Translations under genes and position numbers: made by a program
NCBI GenBank assembly: GCA_020002185.1
Contig: CM034531.1
Span: 71,116,049-71,180,048, forward strand
DNA: 64,000 nt
Direction: 5' to 3'
Origin: Paraescarpia echinospica
Lineage: Eukaryota > Annelida > Polychaeta > Sabellida > Siboglinidae
The notes under the pieces: model-generated
What the model was told of the DNA's origin: nothing
The model's database searches: none
The model's input: only the letters and a program-made list of their open reading frames with translations
Shown here: one piece after another, positions 1 to 12,300 of the stretch
How the letters are laid out: every line of letters starts with the position of its first letter
How positions within the stretch are numbered: position 1 is the first letter of the stretch

Positions 1-270
1 AGCTGGCAAGGCAGGCCAGCACATGTTATCATAACACTGTTTAAACACAAACAAAAGGGCAATCTGGTAATCCCCAATTAATTAGCTCAAAGAATGTCCC
101 ACCTTTGAGTAACTGGTGACCATTATTGAGTTACAAAAATCAGCCTGCAGTAGCCCGCATGAAGAAATTACTAGCCCGCAGACCGCCCCGCCCCGCAGTG
201 ACCTGACCCGCAGACTGCCCCGCACAAATTGAAACTTAACCCGCACCGCAACAACAACAAAAAAGAGCTT

Positions 271-492
271 TAGTCTGCGCCACTGTGGCCATGCGTTACT
301 GCATCGCGCACGTAAAATGAGCAATATAGCAGCGTATGTTGATGCAAACTGGGCCCGGGGCACTTTTAAAAGTGCACTAATCCGCAATATTCTGGGATAA
401 TGTTGAATGGTGGAACTAACACACTGAGGTATCAAAGTTACGCAAAACTCAAGTTATAATGGCGAAATCGAAGATGGGTCCGGATTAGTGTC
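271..492. repeat. MITE-family remnant (right-hand part)
   Basis: The end of this stretch (gcgaaat..gggtccggatta near 461-488) matches, in inverted orientation, the left end of the element at 1460-1743. The inner part (ctgcgcc..ctg..gcgtta) matches that element's body. It is therefore a diverged or partial copy of the same short family. The remainder of 1-1459 shows only C/G-rich reiterations of cccgcagac near 165-225 and a GTGAC-rich, partly self-complementary patch near 590-690. I see no gene there. Confidence 0.5.
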
Positions 493-1459
493 GATGGCTG
501 TAGACCGCTGGCGAAACCACCTACACATCTGCTACTCACCCCGAGTCTGACTCACTCTGTGACTCACACCACCACTTCACTAAGACTCACACCCTTCACA
601 GATTATGAGATACAACTGTAACCGATTACAGTCACGTGACTGAGTTAGTGACACTGTGACTGTCACTGAGTGACACTGACAGTGACAGCCGATCTAACCA
701 GGGTTCGGCCTTTTAAAATGTCAAATTCCTTAAACAGAAGACTGACCGAGTCAGGCTGAATATCATGCATCCAGAAATAATATAAGTAAATTCTACAATA
801 ACAGAATGCTGTCTTGTTATTAATATATATGTTCATTTTAAACGCAAACAAACTTACGATCCCGGGAAGGTTTGCATATTTTGGATCTGCCATTTTGAGG
901 TACGCACTTTATGTTCCCACCTTCGACTAGACACTAGTGACACCTGGTGTACGCGGTACCAAAGAAGCGATAATAATTCGTCTGTAGCTTTGTTTAATTA
1001 ACAAGATAGTGAACTAAGTATATGTTGTTTTTACTAGAACATAAATAAACGCAAATTCAAAATACCTATAGGTGTGTAACTAATGTTTTTATTTAGTCAA
1101 AATGTAATTTAAACTACTGAGATTACTTGTAATTCTTTGATGATTAAATACAAGTGGGTTGCATAAATGTGCTGTGATTATTTTGGCCTTTGTGCTTTGC
1201 CAATTCCACTTATAACACATCTTCTGCACATTTCGTACAGTAAATGCCAACACTCGGATTTGATTATTCTGGCATTGGGAGTTTAGAGAATAGGATTCCA
1301 GCTCAGTGAGTCCACAAGTTTTGTTCTCTCCATTTCACGGGACACGAACTGTTTGAATGTTGCTATATGTTCAGCACAAAACAACATTTTAAAATTAATT
1401 CTCAATATTGAGATTCACGTTAATTTATATTGTTTAACATACTTATTAGGCAGTTATGA

Positions 1460-1743
1460 CGAATCCGGACCTACCTCAATTTCCCCGTCATAACTTGAAT
1501 TTTGCCTAACTTTGATAGCTCAGTGATTTGTTCCATCATTCAACATCAACCCATAAATATTTATATTACGAAAATAGTGTGTCTTAATTAGGGCATTTTT
1601 GAGGCCCAAGTACCGACCCGGTTTGCACTAGTCTGCGCCGCTGCAGCTGTGCGTTATCGCCTCAAAAGTTCGCTAAGACGCAACTTTCTTAAACGCGTAA
1701 ATATGCCTGGGTTGTTGGCGAAATTGAGGTGGGTCCGGATTCG
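1460..1743. mobile_element. MITE with about 30-bp terminal inverted repeats
   Basis: The left end reads cgaatccggacctacctcaa. The right end, reverse-complemented, reads cgaatccggacccacctcaa. The element is about 284 bp and has no reading frame of note. Related sequence occurs at 271-492 and 2290-3045, so this is a local family of non-autonomous DNA elements. The superfamily cannot be named from this. Confidence 0.6.
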
Positions 1744-2289
1744 ACACAAATGCCAATTATTTTGTGAAAAAACGTAATTTATCTACTAGATCAAAATTGA
1801 GAAGCAATACAAGAAGTTTACACCAATAAAATCAACTTCCGGTTCGAACTGTCATTTCACGATACTTGAATAAACTGTAAATATTATTGATTTGAGCGAT
1901 GTATTGATCACCACGACTCGTGTACTACTTGGATTCATTATGCTGATGACGATATTCTTCTCAGTGTACCGTGTCCAGCAATAACACGACTCCAAGTTTT
2001 GGAACAGCAGTGGCGCTGCCAGTGCGCGAGTTGTTTCATGTTGTTGTTGGCCGGCTTAGACCTAATTTGATAATTTTGCCAAACTTTTGGGTACAGTTGG
2101 GATCCGGCGATTGTCTGACCGTCGAGTCATTGATCGGGTCCTTCTTCTTCACCCAGTTTTTTAAACATTTAAAATGAGTACATGTTTAGAATCCGGGCTG
2201 GCATTTGTGTAGAATTTCCGTTATGTCTTATTATTATCAATTCAATATTCTGGCATTTTTTGCTTTCATTTGATACCTCAAATCAATGC

Positions 2290-3045
2290 CTAAGGCTCAG
2301 TCAAATTCAAAGTAAAAGTCATTACATTACGCTAATCCGATGCATATTTCCATTATAAAAATATTGTGTCTCAGCACAGTTTAGTCTTTAGAGGCCCAAG
2401 TAGTGCTCCTATTTGTGCCATTCTGTGCAGCTGTGCCTGTGGCCATGTGTTTACTTTGTTCATTATTGGGCAGCTTGCTTGAAATGAGAACTATAGCAGC
2501 ACATGTATGTTGTACAAACCGGAACACTATTTAGGCCTCAGAAATGGGGGCTCTGTAAACCGCGGAACAAGGCAGAACATGGTGGAATTGATGTAAAATC
2601 TCTCTAGCATTTGGTGTGTGCTTTGCATCAGACTCATACTTCATGCGTAATTAAATGTTGATGTAACACAACCTGTCTGACAATATGAAGGTTTAATATG
2701 TAGATTGAGTTACACTTTTATGAGATAGAATGTCGATGGAACGATTGCTACCTACCGGCAGTTCCAGCAATCACTAGCAAAATTTTACTGTCATTATGCA
2801 ATGTTCCATCGCATAAAAATATACCTCAGTCTAAATTGTATGCCTCCATATGTTGTATTTCATTAATATTTAACAATATAGGAAGCATCAGTCTCATTTG
2901 AAGCACACATCGAATGCTAGAGATATTTTACAATTACATCAAAAGTAACAAATATTACAACAAATTTGTTCCGCCTGATTCCGCGGTTTACAGAGCCCCT
3001 AAAAATTTGCTAAGACGCAATATTATATTATAAATTTTATAACAA
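2290..3045. mobile_element. MITE-family remnant split by a foldback element
   Basis: Sequence at 2395-2545 (gaggcccaagta, ctgtgcagctgtg, atagcagcac) parallels the MITE body at 1595-1700. The matching continuation, tttgctaagacgcaa, resumes at 3005. The piece between (2546-3000) is a separate foldback element, so this is a nested insertion. Confidence 0.45.
2546..3000. mobile_element. Foldback element with arms of about 200 bp
   Basis: The left end gggctctgtaaaccgcgg is matched by the right end ccgcggtttacagagccc. The complementarity continues inward, imperfectly, through tagcattTggtgtgtgctt versus aagcacacatcgaatgcta and gatggaac versus gttccatc, nearly to the centre. RNA from it would fold into a long hairpin. 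It ends about 335 bp upstream of the STK16 start codon. Confidence 0.7.
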
Positions 3046-3334
3046 AATATAACATGCATTCGTATTATCATGCATTAATGTTTCTTAACATTTTAATTAT
3101 TAAAAATAAAACTTGTTATGCTTTTTCTGTTTTCAAGTGTAAAACACACCTGGAACATGAAATATCACATACTTCTCTCAATGAACGATGGGCGGTTGGT
3201 GTGAACCTACTTATATGTGTACATGTCTGTCACAGCTCGATGACAACACTGACATCTCTCATCTCACTGGCATTGACACGTAAAGTAAGGGGTAGGTTCA
3301 GATGAGTGCCACCAGGGTTCTGCAGAGACTCACC

Positions 3335-6300
3335 ATGGGGTGTGTTTGTTCGCGGGAGTCCATCACTGTTGGCGACCGGAAACTCTTTGAGAGGTCTCGT
3401 CTAGGAGAAGGGTAAGATTCATGTCACTTGAGCCCAATTGAAACTATTTTTTCCAGATGATTTCAGAATAACAAGTTTACACATTTCATGAACAACCTGT
3501 TTCATTTATTGTGTAAATTTGTAAGATGAGAAACATAATTCTGATAGGATTAAACAAAATCTGTTATGTTTTACAACTTCTTAATGCTGTAAACGTGAAC
3601 TTTATTTATTAACATTGTAGATTTATGTAATAATTATATATTTTTGTGAACATAATGTTGATTTATTAACGTATTTGTATATTTATGAACGTATGTGTAG
3701 ATTTATGAACGTATGTGTAGATTTATGAACGTATGTGTAGATTTATGAACGTATGTGTAGATTTATGAACGTATGTGTAGATTTATGAACGTATGTGTAG
3801 ATTTATGAACGTATGTGTAGATTTATGAACGTATGTGTAGATTTATGAACGTATGTGTAGATTTATGAACGTATGTGTAGATTTATGAACGTATGTGTAG
3901 ATTTATGAACGTATGTGTAGATTTATGAACGTATGTGTAGATTTATGAACGTATGTGTAGATTTATGAACGTATGTGGATTGATAAACATTGACTATGCT
4001 TTGATGTTGGTCACAGTGGCTTCAGTTACGTTGACCTGGTCGAGGACAAATATAGCCACAAGTTGTATGCACTGAAGCGAATGAACTGTCACTCGAAGGA
4101 AGACGAGAGGAATGCCACAAGAGAGGTGGAGTTCATGAACAGCTTCGGCCATCGCAACCTCATTGTGTGTGAGGCGTATGCCGTGACGCCAGTGGAGAGG
4201 TCTCGCACCGGAGTCGTCAGTGAAGTCTTGGTACTGATGCCGTTCTACAAGGTAACTGTCATGACATATTCTTGTGGGCAGTTGCCAGTTGGGGAAGACG
4301 ACAACATAGCTATATATATAAGTGGTGAACTCACAGTATGTTGTCATCTTCCTCGGCCACGAGAATTACATGAAATGACTGCTACTGTGAAGGTCTAAGA
4401 CTGTGGCCCACCAAATTATCATGTACTTATCCAGATAACTATAATTATCTATCAAGCATTTTCGTCCAGCCATCTTGCATATTTACACTCAATATTTACA
4501 CTCGCTTCCCACCAGGCCCTTAGCCAGAAATAACTTTTTGCCAATCTTGAATTGATCCAAAGTGTGCCTTTTAGCACGTGAATGACTTGTGTGGAAGCCA
4601 TTCCCGACAGTCACTTCCATTATCGGCCAGTTTAGTTTTTTGGTCACAAACCTGCATCATTTGAACCATTCATTTAATTAATGCTGATCCATTTGATTTG
4701 TTTCGGTACCAGTTGTGCCAGTGATAGCCTTTAATGTGGGCCTCTAGGCTTCAAACTACACATTAATTAATCAAGTGGCCAACTAGCACCCTCTAAATTC
4801 CACCAGTCTTATCAGCTATAATTACCCGTCTTGGCCAGTCATCTGCCAGTCATGAAGACAACGGGTCTTTGGCCAAGCCCCTGCTTCTCACTTCAGCAAG
4901 AAAGCCTTTAGTAGAGAACTCTTCAATCATTTAGTTGTAATATACTTTCTCTTCCCCGGATCAGATTGTAACTCAAGTTTTTTTGGTTCCAACACCAACC
5001 CTGTGGATCCCACTCCTGTGGTAAATCGGTGATGATTGGATGCTGTGACATTGTTGTTCCAGCGAGGAACGCTGCAGGATGAAATAGATGCTCTGCGGAA
5101 GCGAGGAGAACACATGAAGGAAGCTCGACTCCTTAGACTCCTCGAGGGAATCTGTGAAGGGATCAAAGCCCTACACACTCACTACCCACTCCCCGTCACC
5201 CACAGGTAGATCACACACACCCACTACCCTCTCTCTGTCACCCACAGGTAGATCATACACACCCACTACCCTCTCTCTGTCACCCACAGGTAGATCACAC
5301 ACACCCACTACCCTCTCTCTGTCACCCACAGGTAGATCATACACACCCACTACCCACTCCCCGTCACCCACAGGTAGATCACACACACCCACTACCCACT
5401 CCCCTTCACCCACAGGTAGATCACACACACCCACTACCCACTCCCCGTCACCCACAGGTAGATCACACACACCCACTACCCTCTCTCTGTCACCCACAGG
5501 TAGATCACACACACCCACTACCCACTCTCTGTCACCCACAGGTAGATCACACACACCCACTACCCTCTCTCTGTCACCCACAGGTAGATCACACACACCC
5601 ACTACCCACTCTCTGTCACCCACAGGTAGATCACACACACCCACTACCCACTCCCCCGCCACCCACAGATCACCACCACCACCCACCACCCCTGTCACCC
5701 ACAGGCAGATCACCACCACCCACCACCCACCTCTGTCACCACCCACACCACACACCCACCACCCTCCTCCCCGCTTCACCCACAGCAGATCACACACACC
5801 CACCACCTCTGTCACCCACAGATCACCACACACACCCACCACCCTCTGTCACCCACAGGTAGATCACACACACCCACTACCCACTCCCCGTCACCCACAG
5901 GTAGATCACACACACCCACTACCCTCTCTCTGTCACCCACAGGTAGATCACACACACCCACTACCCACTCCCCGTCACCCACAGGTAGATCACACACACC
6001 CACTACCCTCTCTCTGTCACCCACAGGTAGATCACACACACCCACTACCCACTCTCTGTCACCCACAGGTAGATCATACACACCCACTACCCTCTCTCTC
6101 ACCCACAGGTAGATCATACACACCCACTACCCTCTCTCTGTCACCCACAGGTAGATCATACACACCCACTACCCACTCTCTGTCACCCACAGGTAGATCA
6201 CACACACCCACTACCCACTCCCCTTCACCCACAGGTAGATCACACACACCCACTACCCACTCCCCTTCACCCACAGGTAGATCACACACACCCACTACCC

Positions 6301-9300
6301 TCTCTCTGTCACCCACAGGTAGATCACACACACCCACTACCCTCTCTCTGTCACCCACAGGTAGATCATACACACCCACTACCCACTCTCTGTCACCCAC
6401 AGGTAGATCACACACACCCACTACCCACTCCCCTTCACCCACAGGTAGATCACACACACCCACTACCCACTCCCCTTCACCCACAGGTAGATCACACACA
6501 CCCTACCCACTCCCCTTCACCCACAGGTAGATCACACACACCCACTACCCACTCCCCTTCACCCACAGGTAGATCACACACACCCACTACCCTCTCTCTA
6601 TCACCCACAGGTAGATCACACACACCCACTACCCACTCTGTCACCCACAGGTGACCACACACACCCACTACCCTCTCTCTGTCACCCACAGGTAGATCAC
6701 ACACACCCACTACCCACTCTCTGTCACCCACAGGTAGATCACACACACCCACTACCCTCTCCCCGATCACCCACCCAGGGTAGTCACCACAGGTAGATCA
6801 CACACACCCACTACCCTCTCTCTGTCACCCACAGGTAGATCACACACACCCACTACCCTCTCACCCTTCACCCACAGGTCACCCACAGGTAGATCACACA
6901 CACCCACTACCCCTCTCTCTGTCACCCACAGGTAGATCACACACACCCACTACCCTCTCTCTGTCACCCACAGGTAGATCACACACACCCACTACCCACT
7001 ACCCTCTCTCTCTCTGTCACCCACAGGTAGATCACACACACCCACTACCCTCTCTCTGTCACCCACAGGTAGATCACACACACCCACTACCCTCTCTCTC
7101 ACCCACAGGTAGGTCAAGGCAGCTTATTTCTTTATATCCCACATTGCTGTCTGCCATAGTTCAACAGATGACTATTGTAACTGGTAGGATTGTGTTAGAG
7201 TATTTATCATAACATATCCTATGTTTTTAACTTGGTGACTGATATTGGAATTTGGTGCCTTTATAGAGATTTTCCTTTACAACATACATTTGCAAAACGT
7301 CTCGTATCTATATGTGTAATCAACAGTAAAATCTAATTCGGAATTGGCTATAAACTGATTTCTGAATATTCTTTAGGATAGTTCATTTGTGTTGAGTGTA
7401 TTTTTTCTGAACACTTTCAAAGGTTCCTTGTCGTATAAACTTTTGCCCTTTGTCAAACAGTATTCATCAGTACATATGACATCCTGGTTGATGTAATGGT
7501 TGATGACGTCATCTGACCAGGACATCATGTGTACTGTATCACTGGCAGTAACACAGAACACAGTTTTCATTTCCTATTAATTACTTGCAATTAACAGTGA
7601 ACCTTAGTTTAGTTAATTATGCTGTTTACTTATTTATACACAATTTAAAGGTTTCAATTTTTTTAATTATTTCATTTATTTAGATTTTATATCCCATTCA
7701 GTGTTTTATTGGTCTACTTTATTTAATTGTTTTATCATTTTTAATGTACCTGTTGTACATCTATGGCTTCCACGGAAATTAAGTTATTATTATTAAATAC
7801 ACTGTACATATTATTATTATTACTGGTGAAGCCTCATTGACAAGCGGCAAACATTTATACCAGGTGGTTCGAATATTTAGAACAGTAAGAAGACACACAC
7901 AAAATAATGGTTATAAACTAATTTACAGCCAGTACAAACATATAATATTTATCTATTTTTGGAATGTGAATATTGTGTGTAGGGACATAAAGCCGGCCAA
8001 TGTGTTACTGGATGATGATGACACGCCCGTACTCATGGACTTTGGCTCCATGGGACTGGCGGTGATGCACATCACAAACATGTCCCAGGCTCTAGCACTA
8101 CAGGTGGGGCTCTTGCTTTAGTTCCCGATCACACCTTTAGTTATGATAACATCGATTTAGTAGTTAGTTGGACGTTTATCGGTCAGAGTTGATTTTAGTG
8201 TAAATGTTAAACCCTCATTGATCTTTAAGTTGGCACATACATATGGAAATTTAGATGTAGTTATTAGTCGAATTAGCTTGTTTGTTGAGTTTTCACTTAT
8301 TGTTGATGTAATACCTGTGTACAAAATGTGGAATTGTAAATGTCAAGTTGGTATCTGTGTATGAATGTTCAATCCTTGTTCATAATCACTAGATATATTC
8401 CTTACAGTGTATGAATATTGAATTACCATTGGTAGGCAATAGTTGATATGTATGTCATTTTTATATGAATGAATGTTGAATTATCTTCGAAAGTTTATTT
8501 GATTTCTATTTATAAATATTGAAATATCTTTGATATTTTTGTTGATACTTGCTTATGAATGTTGAATTATTAACATTCAATTTGAGACCTCTACATGCAC
8601 ATTGAATTCTATTAGCACTCTGAACTATGAGATGAACAAGTGACCTTGTGTGACCCTGTGTGACCTTCTGTTGTTGGTGTGGCAGGATCTAGCTGCGGAG
8701 AGGTGCAGTATGCCGTACAGAGCACCAGAATTGTTCAACGTAAACAGTCATTGCACCATCGATGACAAGATAGATATATGGGTGAGTGATTAGTGCTTAT
8801 TGTTGACATTCCACAAATGTTGGTAAAAAGGGTAAAAGTGGCTCGATATACTATAGTAGATGTGTTCACAGATTCACAAGTTATCAGAACTAATGATAAA
8901 AATAAATTAATACTTTAATGATTGTAACGAAAAAGTGCATATTGTTTAAACTGTTCAAGCACCACATGTTTGAAAATAATGTATGTGATTCATGATGGGT
9001 TAGGTAGAATGTAGAGGAATTAAAAAAATGTAATATTCTCTGTGGTTTTACTATATGTTGGAAGTGTAAAGCCAACATAACACACGGTGTGGAAGTTGTA
9101 GCAACTTGTATGACATAAGACACAAGGTCATTGTTGTGTTGTCATTGTTTCAGTCTCTGGGGTGAACACTGTACATGAGGTCATTGTTTCAGTCTCTGGG
9201 GTGTACACTGTACATGAGGTCATTGTTTCAATCTCTGGAGTGTACGCTGTACATGAGGTCATTGTTGTGTTGTCTTTGTTTCAGTCTCTGGGGTGTACAC

Positions 9301-12300
9301 TGTACATGAGGTCATTGTTGTGTTGTTATTGTTTCAGACTTTGTGGTGTACACTGTACATGAGGTCATTGTTGTGTTGTCATTGTTTCAGTCTCTGGGAT
9401 GTACACTGTACACAAGGTCACTGTTGTGTTGTCATTGTTTCAGTCTCTGGGGTGTATGCTGTACATGGTCATTGTTGTGTTGTCATTGTTTCAGTCTCTG
9501 GGGTGTACGCTGTACATGAGGTAATTGTTGTGTTGTCTTTGTTTCAGTCTCTGGAGTGTATGCTGTACATGAGGTCATTGTTGTGTTGACTTTGTTTCAG
9601 TCTCTGGAGTGTATGTTGTACATGAGGTCATTGTTGTGTTGACTTTGTTTCATTTTCTGGCGTGTACACTGTATATGAGGTCATTATTGTGTTATCTTTG
9701 TTTCAGTCTCTGGGTTGTACACCATACATGAGGTCACTGTTGTGTTGTCATTGTTTCAGTCTCTGGGATGTACACTGTACAAAAGGTCATTGTTGTGTTG
9801 TCTTTGTTTCAGTCTCTGTGTTGTACACTGTACACAAGGTCATTGTTGTGTTGTCTTTATTTCAGTCTCTGGGTTGTACTCTGTACATGAGGTCATTGTT
9901 GTGTTGTCTTTGTTTCAGTCTCTGTGTTGTACACTGTACACAAGGTCATTATTGTGTTATCTTTGTTTCAGTCTCTGGGTTGTACACCATACATGAGGTC
10001 ACTGTTGTGTTGTCATTGTTTCAGTCTCTGGGTTGTACTCTGTACATGAGGTCATTGTTGTGTTGTCTTTGTTTCAGTCTCTGTGTTGTACACTGTACAC
10101 AAGGTCATTGTTGTGTTGTCTTTATTTCAGTCTCTGGGGTGTACTCTGTACATGAGGTCATTGTTGTGTTGCCTTTGTTTCAGTCTCTGTGTTGCACACT
10201 GTACACAAAGTTATTGTTGTGTTGTCTTTGTTTCAGTCTCTGGGTTGTACACTGTAACTGAGGTCATTGTTGTGTTGTCATTTTTTCAGTCTCTGTGGTG
10301 TACACTGTACATGAGGTCATTGTTGTGTTGTCATTGTTTCAGTTTCTGGGATGTACACTGTACATGAGGTCATTGTTGTGTTGTCATTGTTTCAGTTTCT
10401 GGGATGTACACTGTACATGAGGTCATTGTTGTGTTGTCATTGTTTCAGTCTCTGCATTGTACACGGTAACCGAGGTCATTGTTGTGTTGCCTTAGTTTCA
10501 GTCTCTGTGTTGTACACTGTACACAAGGTCATTGTTGTGTTGTCTTTATTTCAGTCTCTGGGGTGTACTCTGTACATGAGGTCATTGTTGTGTTGCCTTT
10601 GTTTCAGTCTCTGTGTTGCACACTGTACACAAAGTTATTGTTGTGTTGTCTTTGTTTCAGTCTCTGGGTTGTACACTGTAACTGAGGTCATTGTTGTGTT
10701 GTCATTTTTTCAGTCTCTGTGGTGTACACTGTACATGAGGTCATTGTTGTGTTGTCATTGTTTCAGTTTCTGGGATGTACACTGTACATGAGGTCATTGT
10801 TGTGTTGTCATTGTTTCAGTCTCTGCGTTGTACACTGTAACTGTGGTCATTGTTGTGTTGTCATTGTTTCAGTCTCTGTGGTGTACACTGTACATGAGGT
10901 CATTGTTGTGTTGTCATTGTTTCAGTTTCTGGGATGTACACTGTACATGAGGTCATTGTTGTGTTGTCATTGTTTCAGTCTCTGCGTTGTACACTGTAAC
11001 TGTGGTCATTGTTGTGTTGTCATTGTTTCAGTCTCTGTGGTGTACACTGTACATGAGGTCATTGTTGTGTTGTCATTGTTTCAGTCTCTGCATTGTACAC
11101 GGTAACCGAGGTCATTGTTGTGTTGTCTTTGTTTCAGTTTCTGGGATGTACACTGTACATGAGGTCATTGTTGTGTTGTCTTTGTTTCAGTCTCTGGGGT
11201 GTACTCTGTACATGAGGTCATTGTTGTGTTGCCTTTGTTTCAGTCTCTGTGTTGCACACTGTACACAAAGTTATTGTTGTGTTGTCTTTGTTTCAGTCTC
11301 TGGGTTGTACACTGTAACTGAGGTCATTGTTGTGTTGTCATTGTTTCAGTCTCTGGGGTGAACACTGTACATGAGGTCATTGTTTCAGTCTCTGGGGTGT
11401 ACACTGTACATGAGGTCATTGTTTCAATCTCTGGAGTGTACGCTGTACATGAGGTCATTGTTGTGTTGTCTTTGTTTCAGTCTCTGGGGTGTACACTGTA
11501 CATGAGGTCATTGTTGTGTTGTTATTGTTTCAGACTGTGGTGTACACTGTACATGAGGTCATTGTTGTGTTGTCATTGTTTCAGTCTCTGGGATGTACAC
11601 TGTACACAAGGTCACTGTTGTGTTGTCATTGTTTCAGTCTCTGGGGTGTATGCTGTACATGGTCATTGTTGTGTTGTCATTGTTTCAGTCTCTGGGGTGT
11701 ACGCTGTACATGAGGTAATTGTTGTGTTGTCTTTGTTTCAGTCTCTGGAGTGTATGCTGTACATGAGGTCATTGTTGTGTTGACTTTGTTTCAGTCTCTG
11801 GAGTGTATGTTGTACATGAGGTCATTGTTGTGTTGACTTTGTTTCATTTTCTGGCGTGTACACTGTATATGAGGTCATTATTGTGTTATCTTTGTTTCAG
11901 TCTCTGGGTTGTACACCATACATGAGGTCACTGTTGTGTTGTCATTGTTTCAGTCTCTGGGATGTACACTGTACAAAAGGTCATTGTTGTGTTGTCTTTG
12001 TTTCAGTCTCTGTGTTGTACACTGTACACAAGGTCATTGTTGTGTTGTCTTTATTTCAGTCTCTGGGTTGTACTCTGTACATGAGGTCATTGTTGTGTTG
12101 TCTTTGTTTCAGTCTCTGTGTTGTACACTGTACACAAGGTCATTATTGTGTTATCTTTGTTTCAGTCTCTGGGTTGTACACCATACATGAGGTCACTGTT
12201 GTGTTGTCATTGTTTCAGTCTCTGGGTTGTACTCTGTACATGAGGTCATTGTTGTGTTGTCTTTGTTTCAGTCTCTGTGTTGTACACTGTACACAAGGTC

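Noticed and set aside
5154..6770. Long open frames (Thr/Ser/Pro/His-rich on +, Val/Gly/Asp-rich on -)
   Set aside because: They are produced by a 42-bp repeat (14 codons) without stops, and the frame differs from that of the STK16 exon it overlaps.
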